The notes beneath the pieces were generated by a model. That model had not been told where the DNA came from. It saw only the letters and a list, made by a program, of their open reading frames with translations, and ran no database searches. A stretch of 64,000 nucleotides of DNA from Cryptomeria japonica. Its lineage: Eukaryota > Streptophyta > Pinopsida > Cupressales > Cupressaceae. The DNA lies in contig NC_081412.1 in NCBI RefSeq assembly GCF_030272615.1, positions 345,023,870-345,087,869 of the forward strand, in the 5' to 3' direction. The translations under genes and the position numbers were made by a program. Positions 13,401 to 25,400 of the stretch are shown here, one piece after another. Every line of letters starts with the position of its first letter. Position 1 is the stretch's first letter.

Positions 13401-16400
13401 TGTCCTCAAATGTAATTTTCTCATTGGTCAAGGGGTAGCTAGTTGTAGCAAACCCTAATTAGGGTTTTATTTTGTAATCTCGACCGTTGATTTGAAATCC
13501 ATCTTGGCCATTGAATTGTAATTGGGGAGCCTATAAATTGAGCTCGCCCCTCATTTGTAAATCGTGGGAGCATGTTGCAAAACATGTTAAGATAAGAAAA
13601 TTGTTGTTTATGACTACCAAAGTAATAAGTAATGCATTGTTCAAATTGATGGTGATTACTTCTCTTATTTTGGAGTTTGCATGGTTCTTATCCCTCATCA
13701 TAGTTTAGATTTTATTTCATGTATGTTAGACGAATGCAAGATTTGATAAGTATTGATTTATGGTGAATCTTCCGCTCATACTTTTGATGAATAGATGATT
13801 TTTGTTCATTGTGTAAAGCTAGTCTGAGCTTACTTTGTGGATGCTTAACTTCTGTCTGGATGAATATTGTTCGATTTGATGGTAGTTATTCATGACGTGA
13901 ATATCATAAGCACATCCCTTGAAGATTGTACCCACTTTGTGTAGTTGTCCTAGTGTTGTGAAGCAAAGCGTGGTTATTGGTTTCACCTAGTCAATACCGT
14001 CTCTTGGATTCTTAGGAATAGGTTAGAACCTCTTAACCCTTATCTCCTTTTCAGTTTTCTTAAAGTCCATGATTCAAAACCCAAACGATGGATCTTCATT
14101 GTGAATTGAACAAGCCAAGCGTAAGTCCCCCTTGTATTTCAGCATACATAACCAAGGTAGCTATCCAACACAAAGTCACTCATTCACACATATAAACCTT
14201 GGAGTCGCCGTGTGGTCTTTCTCGCAATCTTGGCACACAGTGATTTTGTTCAAGAGAGGGTAGAGTATCCTTGGATATTTTATTCTAATGTTCGGTAAAT
14301 GATAAAATGTGAACCAACATGACCCCTTTTCTTTTCATCTGTCTTTTCACTTGCATAGAGCATCCTTATCCAACTCTACTTGCTAATCTGGCACAAGGTC
14401 TTCAATTGAAGGCAACAATGACTCTTCTTCATCTTGCATTGAACGTTCAAGAGATTAAATTCTCACAATAATTACAGAATAGGCCTTCATATAAGGTGGC
14501 AAATTTAGTTTGAAAATATTATTACCCACTTGTTCAACAATTTGAATTGACCATACCAAGTGGCTTAAGCTTCTTGGCTTCTCCTTTGAATCTTTGCTTG
14601 CTTAAGTACAACCAAATCTTGTCTTATTTTGGAACTTGAGCTCAACATGATGCTAGTCATCTGTAGTTTTTTGACTAGCTTGAGACTCTTTCAACTTCTC
14701 TTGCACTTGGAGGTGTATTTGCCAAATTTTTCTCAACGAACCTTTTGGCCTTGTGAACTTCCAAGTCCACTTCGTCTTCTTACTTGTCAAGCTGCTCAAT
14801 TGCAACATTAAAGGGGCTAGGTGTTTAGTAGCTAAAGCATGTTTCAAATGGATATTTAGTAGTAAAAATTGTAAAGCTTTATTCTATGAATGCTGAATAT
14901 AAGCCAAAATTTCCTCTCAAGTGTTAGGATGTTTCCTATTCTATTCTCTTTAGATCTGAACCAATATTCTATTTATGACTTAGATTGACCCGTTTGGATG
15001 TATAAGGAAAATTGTTGGCCTTTTCGATTTAATCCATCTTTTTCCACAATGTAGAAGCAGGAGACCTTAAACAATGGAACTTGGCAAACTAAAATGAATT
15101 CATACGTTAGCAAAAGCAGTCCAGCTACTGCTTGTACTTTAAGGGTCCTACTGTAAGGAATGTGTATACATCTGTTTTTTAAATGTTTTCAAATATTTTT
15201 TTTAAAGGAAAGGTTCTATTTAATCACAAAAAAATGTAACAAAAATATATAGTAGATGTTAACAAAAGAGACAAAAAAACCAGACTAAGTGGGGTACAAC
15301 CAAGCTAGTGGAGTGTGCAAAGACCATCATGTGTATCGGCTCTTTGGATGCAAATTTGTTTTTTACAGGCTGAAAGGAGACATAACTGCGTGCCTTCATT
15401 GGCCTTTCTGTGACAAGGGAGTTCAAGTTTCTCGGAATATGTTGCCAGCTATTGTGTTCAAAATCTTGAAGAATCTTTGGAACCTGATTTAGCAAAAGAC
15501 AACATTGGACAGATCTAACCACTCATTTACCTAAAAGGCATTGAATTATCAATTTAGAATTCCCATAAACAGTAAGATTCTTGAGCTTTTCTGTGGCTGC
15601 AAGGAGGAGGCTGAACTTGGAGCCCATAAATTCAGCAACGTTGTTGGAGACCTGACTGAGATTTATGCTGAAGTCTAATATTTTGAGTTCTAGACCATAG
15701 CACATTGCCAGCAACAGAAATACGAGTACGGGCTTTTGAGGCACTGTCAAAAAGGAGAGCAGGGTATTTGAAATAAGTTAGGGAGAGCTAATGAGCTCAA
15801 GAGTTGTTTGATGAAACCCACAAGGTTCCATTTTTTTGGGAAAGTGAAGTTTTGCATTAGAAAGCACATCCAATTTTTCCTTTTTCTTGAAATGAGTTTT
15901 GACAATCTCCACCATAGCCAGTTGAGTTTAGTATATCAAGGTGTTCTTCTAGGCAATTATTTCTTCAAAAAATCATTATTTTTTTGTAATCCAAATGAAC
16001 AGCATACAAAAGAAAGCTAAGGAAGACCAAAAAAATATAATGAGGCTTGCCTTTGAGTGAGTTGTAGAATCAAGAAGTCCAATGCCAAGTGCATATTTCG
16101 AAGTTCAATCTATTTGGAAAGTGGACCCCAAAGCTAAGAGAGAGAGAGAAATCCAAATGAAAAAGATTTCTTCACAGTCAAAGAGGTGAGATTGGGTTTC
16201 AGAGGCTTGGTAACATCTGAAGTAAATATAAGGTCCCAAGATGCCCTTCTTTGTGAGGTTTTCACTTGTGAGGATCTTTTTCTACCTAACAAGCCACTGG
16301 GACATTTTAAGTTTGGGATTAATGGTGAAATCCCATATGCTTGTAGAAAGCAATCATGAGGTTCCCCTTCTTAGAGAAAATGAGTGCGAACCTTGGTTGA

Positions 16401-19400
16401 TTAGCTAACCATGGAGCTTATCCTATTCAGCCTAACAAGCCATTGAATTTTATTAATTTTAGGGGTAATGCTGAAATTCCAAGTGATCATGAGGTTCCTC
16501 TTCTTGGCGACAATGAACACTAGACTTGATCAAGTAGCTACCCATGGAGCTTAGCATACCCCAAATTAAATTGGCAACACTGTGAGAATTTGTAGGAATG
16601 ATGTCCATGAATTTCTTCTTGGTTAGCATCCACTCTTTTTGGTCTTGTTTAGAAAGGCCATTAAGAAGAGACCACTTAGGTGAACTTGATTCCCAAACAA
16701 TGAGATGTTCAAGTTTTTCCACACTAAGCTTTTTCATGGATAAAAGAAGGCCCCTTGGCATGAATGAGCTTAAGGGTTTGTTGCCAAGAATAGGACCATC
16801 CCAACATTTGAGACTATGACCATTTCTAGGATACCATGAAGTGTTATTTTTTATCAAATCATTAGCTCTATGAATCAAATGCCAAATTTTAGAGGTGCTA
16901 AACTTTTGAAGGATGGAGTTAAGAAAGCACATACCTTGTTTACCATTGTCACATGCTTACAAGGAGTTGTTGGAGGATTTAGGAGGGTCCAAACAAGCAT
17001 TTCCCACAAGGGTAGTGCTCATTGTGAGGGTAGATCTAATTCCATGATCAACATGTGACTTTTCTTTAGTAATTTTATTCCATCTAACAAGATGATTTTT
17101 TTTTTGATGGATTTGCTTACCCTTGCCATAAAAAATCTTTGATTTTTTTATCTAAAGCATGAAGAATAAAAAATGGGAGCATGATATATTATAAATTGGT
17201 AGATAGGAAGGCTAGAGATGATTGATTTTATTAAAATCAATTTGCTTGCGAGACTTAGCCACCTTTTGCTGAAGCTTTGTATGTGCTTGCCAATTTTATC
17301 CAAGAGATTAAGCTAGTAGTCAGAGCTCTTCAATTAGAAGCTTGTAGGAACACTCAAACATTTAAAGAGATCAACACTGTCATGTACAAATTGAAGAATC
17401 TAGGAAAAGTTTTTGTTTTTAGCAGCAAAGGTGTTTATGTTGTGAATTCTACATTTGTTGGCATCAAAGACAGCTTCAGAAGTGAGCGAGAAACTGTCAA
17501 GACCATAGTTGAAAAACTTGGACTTTGCAATTACTCAACAAGCCCAAAATTTTTAAAAACACGGGGCTCAGCAAAAACTTGGCAATAACTCGACAAATTT
17601 ATCAAACAATTGAAAATACATAAATTTTTAAAAATATTCCTCAAAAACACATACTACTGAATTTGTCAAACATATTATTGAGTTCCACCATATATAAATC
17701 AAAATTAGAGTTTAATATATATCATAGAACAAAAATCAAGTTCAACCTTTAAACGAGTTATAAGGCCACTTCCACCAGCCATGTCATATGTAGGAGTTTC
17801 CTCATCTAAAGAGGTTTTTTGGTAAGTTTTGCAAAAATAACGTCCAAGTCAGCACACTTAAGAGTGATAACCCGATTCCTCACCACCCCTTCATTGTAAG
17901 CAAGTTTCTTATGTGTCAGGAGATCCCAATAACTAATGTGAATGGAGACCCCAATGGGGTTGAGGGGTAGTGTCTCTCATGGGGGTTTGAGGGGCAATGC
18001 CCCCAACGAGGTTGAGGGGTAGCACTCCTTGCAAGGGTCTGGGGGCAACCCCTTAGCAAGGTTGAGGAGTGGTGCCCCTTGTGGGGTCTGGGGGTTGTGA
18101 TATAGGGCAAGGTTTAGGGGTGGAGCCCTCGTCATCAAGCCCAATTTAAGGCCTTTGAGACCACACAAACCTTCTTGGTGCATGCCATTTTCACAATGTT
18201 GTCACTTACGAAAAAAATTAGGTATTTGGCACTTTTTGTTTATAAAAATGTTTTAAAAATATGATATTTTTTTTCTTTGGGGTCCTTCGGTCCCAATAGG
18301 TTTGCATGCCCTAAATTATTGCCAATTGTTACGAATCACGTGCTTGAAATGCAAAAATCATAAAAGGTTTATAACATTAGGTGAAAAAACAAATTTATAA
18401 CCTCATTTAGGCATGTTTTTTTTTAATAAAAATCATAAGTTTTCAGAAAGTTTTAACTAAAATTGCCACAAGTTTTGCAAAAAAATGTTGGCGAGTAACT
18501 CACTAGGGTTTTTAGTTCATGAGTTTGTAAGTACTCGGTGATTTTATCAGCTATGGTCAAGACAACTTTTTAGTAGCCTTCTAACATTCAACTTGGTGGC
18601 TTCCCCTAACAAGATGGTATCATGAGTAATTTCCTTGATCCCATTGACAACCTCGATTCCAATTTTGACAGAAGCTCTCATTTCAGTTGAGAGGGACTTG
18701 CTCAAAGATTTAGCTAAAATAAGATATGGGTAGGGAGAGAGAGGAGAACCTTGATGTAAGCCTTGGGTGGCCTTAAAAAATATCATTTGAGATCCACTGA
18801 TGATTGGGGCTACCAAAGGGTCAATGAAATATCCATTTCATGAATAAAAGAGGGAATTTAAAAGCTTGCTAGACCTGAGCTAACAAGTCTAGGTTGACTC
18901 TACCATGTTAATTTTAATGGTTATCCTTTTCTTAGTTCCTTGCTGCTGGTACCCATTGCTTCATAAACAATCACAATTTTTCCATATATCTGCTTACTAG
19001 GAATGAATACTCCTTGCTCCTAGGGGATAATAAGCTTCAAATATTTTTTGAATCTGCTGGCTAAGATTTTGGTTATGAACTTGCAGGATGAATTGTAAAG
19101 AGAAATAGGTCTAAACCTATTTAAGGAGACAACATTCTTTTCTTTAGATAGTAATGCCAAAAACTTGGGAGTTGATTTTTGAACATCTTCAATTAGTTGA
19201 GGGTCAGCCACAATGAAATCAAAACTGATGGTACAATGAGTTTGAGAAACCGTTTGGTCCAAGGGCCTTGTCTTTAACCTTGCTGAAAATGACATATCTG
19301 AGCTCTTCCATTTTGCTTGATAGAGTAGATTGTTAATGTCCTTAGTGATGACATTAATGAGATTAAGGAGAGAAATTTGAGTAGAAGGGGTTTTCTTTTG

Positions 19401-22400
19401 ACTTGTGATAAAGAGCTTCATAGTGATTAGTGTTGTTATGTAGCTAGGTCGGATCTCTTCTAGGGCCGACCTAGTGCACAAAATGTCAAGTGGCCTGTCG
19501 GCCTTGACATTTAGAAATCGCAGTTGTAATATCTGATTAAGGGCAGGCCCTAAATAGGGCGAACTGATTAATATATAACTTGTAAGTTGTAAATAGGTCA
19601 GCCCTAAATAGGGCGAATTGATTAATATATAACTTGTAAATTGTAAATAGGTCAAGACCTATTCGATGTAACTTGTAAATAAAGTATTCAAATTATTGTG
19701 ACTTGGCGCCAAAATGAATAAGGCCGACCAAGGTTTGTGGTGGGCTTGAACTCATATATAAGTAAGATCATTTGAGGATCAAAAATATAATCAACCAAGC
19801 GAATACTCCTACTTCTGCTGTGCGAACTTCCTAAACAGCGAATTAATCATCTAAGGCAGCGAACTATTCAGTGAATCATCTTCTAACCGGGCGAACTTAT
19901 TCTCAGGCCTGCCGAATCTGCTCTTAAGTCTACCAAGCCTGCTCCTAGGGTGCCGAACCTGATTCAAGGTTGCTGAATCTGCTCCAGACCTGAAGACATT
20001 CATCCTAGGGCATGCAAATATCACCATATGGTTTGAAATCTGAATTCTGGGCAAGTTGATCAAGTCTAATCTGAGTTGTGAATCAGATAAGTTACTTGTA
20101 TGCCCTAGAGGGGCTATGTTGTAATTTGCTGTTATATTTAACCTAATTGGATCTGAGATTTCTTGCTGGGTTTTTCACCTCCAAGAGGGAGGTTTTCCCA
20201 GGATAGCATTGTGTTATGTGTTGCATTTATTTTCTTTGTTATTTCCTTTCAGTCTGATTACTAAAATTAACAATTAGAGTGGTCACTTTAATTTCTTCAT
20301 TGTTAAAAATTATGTTATTATCCGACACAATTTCTTTGATCATGTTTCCTTTGGTACCTTTGATGGGTTTTGAGGTAAAAGAGTTTGGTATTAGCATCTA
20401 TCTCATGAATCCAGGTCATACAAGTCTTGAGCTTCTCCTGTTCTTCCAATCTAGTTTTTTCACGCAATCGACCAAAGCTTGAATCTCTTTTTGATTCAGA
20501 GCTTCAGTGAGGGGCTTTGTTTCAAATACGCTTCAATTTTTCTGAGCCTAAGCAAAAGGGAACGACATTAGAGATAAAATAGATCTTATTCATTTTCTCA
20601 GTTTGGATTTTTATTTGGAGGTTTTGAACTTCCAGGTGTCTTGGACATTGTTAAGAGGCACCAAAAATTCTAGCTGCATTCAGCTTCCAAGGAGAAATTA
20701 GTTAAATGAGTCCAATCAGCATTGTATTAAAAGGCAGTAAGGCCCTTGTTATTCTTGCTGCCATAGTCCAAAAGAATTGGTTTATGTTTAAAAACCATAA
20801 TCTAGATAATTTTGCTGGTGACTGTAGGGAAGCGGTTAAAAATATTTTCCTAAATCAGAAATTTGTTTAGTCTCTCAGTGATGAAGTCGTCTCCAGCTCT
20901 CCTATTTGACTAAGTGTATTTCTCTGAAAGGGCTTGATGTCATGAAGCATAGCCAATGAAATACTGTATTACTATTCAATGTGCTCTTTGCAAAGATCTT
21001 TGATTTTTGCATCACCCCTTTTTTTGGAAAGAGAATGGAGATAATGGAGAGCCAACATTGTCTTTTGTTGGCAGGAGAGTTGGGGGCATAAAAATTCAAG
21101 TAAACGAGAATACACTTGCCTTAAAAGTTGAATAGAGCCAATTGTCACTTTGATGCCCATCAATCATAGACTATTAGTGTCCCAAACTATGACGAGGCCT
21201 CTAGAGGCTCCATTAGCATAGATAACATCCACTTCAGATTTGTTCCAAATAGATCTACAAGAGTATAATGACCCACTTGGGTCATTAAATATATCTAAAC
21301 CATAAACATAACACTTTTATGCTTAAAACATTACAATTTCATAATTTTGATTCAATAAACTTAAATTAGCTGGATACCTAGACAATAAGATACGAGCTCT
21401 TCTTTTAAATGAGATAGGCAATAGCCAAACAGGCTCATTTTTCCAAATGAGATAGGCTGTAAGAATAGCCAAATAGGCTCATTTGTCTAAATGAGACAGG
21501 CAATAGTGCTTTGCCCAAAGATTTTCAAGATGGGAGCTTTGGTGTGGCTCATTGAGAAGCAAATAATTCAGATGAGATTCTTTTTATTATCAGATTTATT
21601 TGTAATATGTTTAGTTTCAATTGAATTTGAAGATGTTGTTGAATTGTTAATGTTTGAGGGAAATACATTGACCACACACTCAAACCATGCGTGGGAACTG
21701 TTGATGGGTGCTTCGTGACCACACCAACATAGAATAAAGTTTCCCAATGGTCACCTTATCCTCTCTTGATTAAAATCAAATGTATGCTAAGATTGCAAGA
21801 TCATACATTGACTCCAAGGTTCCAACTGCGTACTAGTGATTTTACTGTGGATATAGACTCGTTTGGCTTTGATGTTTGTTGGTAATCCAAGGGAACTTAC
21901 GTTTGATCATTCTTTCACTTCTTTGCTGCGGCTGAAACTTCATCATCGGATATAGCAATTCTGTGATGCTTCTTCTTCAAACGAATTGAACTGGAAGAAA
22001 CTAAAATTAAAGTGGAAAGGGTTTAGGAAGACTAAGCTAAATCTAAGAACTTAATTGATAGCAATGCTTCAGATGAGATCAACCACACTTCACTTCGCCA
22101 CTACAAGACAACTACATGAAGCAGGTAAAATCTTCAAAGGTTGTTCGTGAAGGATTTTTAAACCATTGATGACCACCATTAGAGAACAATGTTCATCCCA
22201 CGATTCAGATTAAGCGCACACATAAAATAGCTCAATCCAACCTTGCATTGGTGATAAAATCATCTATCAACAAAATGTATGAGCAAGCGATCTTCACCTT
22301 AAAACATTGCAATCGACCTTGTTCATCTAAATGCTTGAAAATAAATTTCTACTCTAAGTGAGGAAGGTGAAACCATGCAAGTTTTGAAAAATAACTTTAG

Positions 22401-25400
22401 TGAACACCATCAGAGAACAATGTATCACTGTTATTATCTCAATAACTTGTTGCAACAATTTCATACAAATCTCCCCTGCTTTACAAATGAAGGGGTCACC
22501 CCCTTATATAGGCCTCTAGCCTTGATTACATGCAAACCCTAATTAGGGTTTGACCCAAAAGATTCCACACGCATGATGCAACAAGGTGGGAATAAACATT
22601 AATGACCCATTATCAATTAATTACATTCTTCCCAAAAATGGCATCTATTGTGCATTAAATGCACCACTTCTTTCAAAATCGCCCAATGTGTAATAAATGC
22701 CCCATCAAGCTAGAAATCATCCATTATTCTTTGAATGCTCCACCATCTCCAAAATCAGCTACATGCAATAAATGCTCCATTATGCAAATTTAGCCCAACA
22801 TGCAAAACATGTTTCATTATTTCATTAAGTATGATGGCTGCCATGCATTGAATTAGTCGCCACTTGGTCAAACGCCTGCCAACAATAAATGCGCCATCAT
22901 GCCGCCATGCATTCAATAGATTCTTGACATGCAAGTGGACCCCGCCGTCATAGGAACTATAATTATCTGGGTTGTGCTTCACTAATATGGAATATTCTCT
23001 TTGCATGTCACCAACTCATTCTTTACGAGAATCTTTCCATTCCAGGCTCACAAAAGACATTTTGGAAGATTTTCCTATCTTGGAAGAATTTTAACAATAT
23101 TTTCCACTTCTGAAGGATTCTTGTGAATCCAAAATTCAAGGAGAGAGAAAATCTTTGTAGAGAGATTTTGTCCTAAAGGAATTTTTCTGCGTTCTAATTC
23201 ACATCTTGTCTGAAGGAGATTTTTAATCAATTCATCACCTGTCTTTTAGGAATTTTTTCCGTTTTGAGCTCTGGAATTTAGGAGAGAAAAATTCTCTCTT
23301 GGCCAATTTTCTGTGTGCCTTGGAATTTCTTCATCTTGGGGCGAAATTTCATCCCGAGAAAGGAATTTTGAATTTCTTCCTTGCCTTGAATTCTTTTTAT
23401 CAATTTTATCCTTGGGAAGAAATTTTGTCTTGATGGAGGATTTTGAATTGTGCAAGAAATTGTCTTTGGGGGAAGGAAATCCTCCTCTTCCTCACTTTGG
23501 CGCTCCCTTCCTTATGTTGGGCGCTAAAACCATCATGTGTGGGAATTTGGTGTTTACAACATTTTCCTCCCTTACCATACTTTGGCGCCCTTGCTCATCT
23601 TAGAGCACCTTTTTGACCTTATGGAGGAATTTTGATCTTGGAGGAAAATTCCTCCACCACTTCATTTTGGTGCCTTGACTACTAACTTGGGCGGAATTCT
23701 TATTGGTACCGGATTTTGCTTTGCACATGAAAATTCCTCTTGTTCAACATTCTGGCGCTCTCCTTCAACCTTGGGTGCTGATTTCATAATGTGCAAGAAT
23801 TTGGGCTTGGAAGGAAAATTCCTCCACAACCCCTCTTTGACACCCATCCTCTGACTTGGGTGCTAGAATCACCTCGTGGTGGAAAACTAGACTTGGAGGA
23901 AAATTCATCCATCTCCCCTATTTGGTGCCCATCCTCTATTCGAAGCGCTATTTCCATGTTGTGGAGGATTTTCCTCCAAGACCCTCATCTAGCACCCATC
24001 TTCTTTTGGAATGCATTTTTGGCATGGTAAGGATTTATTTGATTTTCTTCCAGACAACCATTTTTCACCTTTCCAAATTGGGATGCCATTTTTTTGGAAT
24101 GAAGTGAATTTCTCTGCCTTGGAATGATTTTCAATGCTTTTTCCACTTCAAGAAAGAACTTCATACTTAGCCGTTTCTTTGATCAACTGCCTTCTTTTCC
24201 AACTTTTCGGATTTAGATAAAGATTTTTCGGGAATGCTCTGCCTTCAGTGTCATGACCATTGCTTGAGGTGGACTTGACAAAAATAGACTTACTAAAAAT
24301 AGTAAGTACTTTAAAACATCAAATTTGGGCAAACTGGGACAGGGTGACACTTACTAAAAATAGATTTACTAAAAAATAGAAACTACTGAAAATAGTAAGT
24401 TTGAGTTTTGGCCAAATAAAAGACAATCTGAGACGTAGTGAAACTTACTAAAAATAGGAAGTGCTCAAAATTTGCTCAAATTTCATTGGTGGCTTCCTTG
24501 AAGGGCTCTGACTTCATTGCAACGTTCAGATTTTCCAAACCCTAAGGAACAGACCTCACACCTAAGTTTGAAGGGCAAAACCTAAAATAGACACAACAGG
24601 CTCTAGACTTAGCCAAATTTGCTCAAACGACTTGCAGACTTGATCAAAATTTATCAAAACACTTGCAAACTGGGGAGACAAAAGGGATTGTTGTGAAAAG
24701 ACCCAAAGAACCACAACCAAAAGACCAAGAGGACCAAAATTGCAAGGGGTCCCTATTTGCAATGGGGCGATTGTGAAAACGTCACAACATGAACATCCTT
24801 CCTTTACCCAAATAGCTTACATATCCATGTTTGGTGCAATCAATGTGTATAAATATGTAGTTCTGGTATTCTAATTTTGTAAGGTTTCAAAAGGATTTTA
24901 AAGGTTTGAATAAGTTGAATAAAAGTGGGTATGCAACCCTTTCTAGGCTACCGCTTCCTTGGATAGTTGCCTATTTACTGCTACCCACTAGGTAAGCAAT
25001 GATGTTATGGAAAGAAGATTTCAACTTGTTAAGATCAATTTATTTATTTGCATTTGATTCAGCAATATTGGGTAAAATGTGGTTTTATATTTATTTAGCA
25101 ACTTGTTTACTTTATCCATGCATGTGGGATTATTCTTTACATTAATTTAAAAGACTAAGTTATTCTTGTAAATATGTGGCAGAGACTGCTATAGAACAAA
25201 CTTAATACATGCAACATGGACTATTACAGAACAAACTTAATAATTGTGACAGAGACTGTTATAACTATTCAAAATGTATGAACTAGGTGTAGGCCACTGA
25301 TTGCTGTACAATCTGAGCTCCTTTTTCTTTTCTCCTAACGTAATAGAAGGAAAATATATAAACCTTTTTTTTTTTGTTCTCAACATAAAGCATGTGGGAT

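Larger units (their letters stand above)
10518..14319 (-). mobile_element. 3.8-kb gypsy LTR (3' LTR of a truncated element)
   Basis: On the minus strand it begins TGTTGGTTCAC at 14319 and ends GTCACAACA at 10518. Orientation is set by the polypurine tract and end of pol that abut it at 14320. Both ends match the solo LTR at 21699-24789: the first 120 bp share the phrases CTCTCTTGA, AAGATTGC and GACTCCAAGG, and the last 60 bp share ATCGCCCCATTGCAAAT and GGGACCCCTTG. A minus-strand TATA-like site is near 13535, followed by an 18-bp palindrome. The middle is a long array of TCCGCC motifs. LTRs of this length are unusual even for plants. Confidence 0.72.
15194..21250 (-). pseudogene. near-complete LINE ORF2 with C-terminal RNase H, split by two insertions
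   Basis: Minus-strand order: endonuclease (21250-20900: [36 protein letters not shown]), reverse transcriptase (19180-19020: [14 protein letters not shown]; 18780-18580: [23 protein letters not shown]), linker (16930-16460), zinc-knuckle region (about 16300-15750), RNase H (15690-15530: [26 protein letters not shown]). The copy ends in TTAAATAGAACCTTTCCTTT and an A-run at 15204-15194. The catalytic box that should read ADD is T-H-D, and the RNase H Asp of the DSKL box is Asn. Removing the insertions at 17504-18555 and 19431-20272 rejoins the reading. The start of the endonuclease is missing, so the copy is 5' truncated. Confidence 0.82.
21699..24789 (+). mobile_element. 3.1-kb solo LTR of the same gypsy family, opposite orientation
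   Basis: It starts TGTTGATGGG and ends GTCACAACA. Both ends are homologous to the LTR at 10518-14319. The flanks GGAAC (21694-21698) and TGAAC (24790-24794) match at four of five bases, consistent with an aged target duplication. No primer site or polypurine tract adjoins it, so it is a solo LTR. A TATATA box lies at 22505-22510. The middle (23280-24060) is a degenerate array unlike the TCCGCC array of its relative. Near 24260-24460 the phrase ACTTACTAAAAATAG recurs. Confidence 0.75.

Noticed and set aside
10513-14324. GGACC/TGACC flanks of the 3.8-kb LTR as a target-site duplication of a solo LTR
   Set aside because: The right side (14320 onward) is a polypurine tract and the end of pol on the minus strand, so this LTR is still attached to its internal region and its outer neighbour there cannot be a target duplication.
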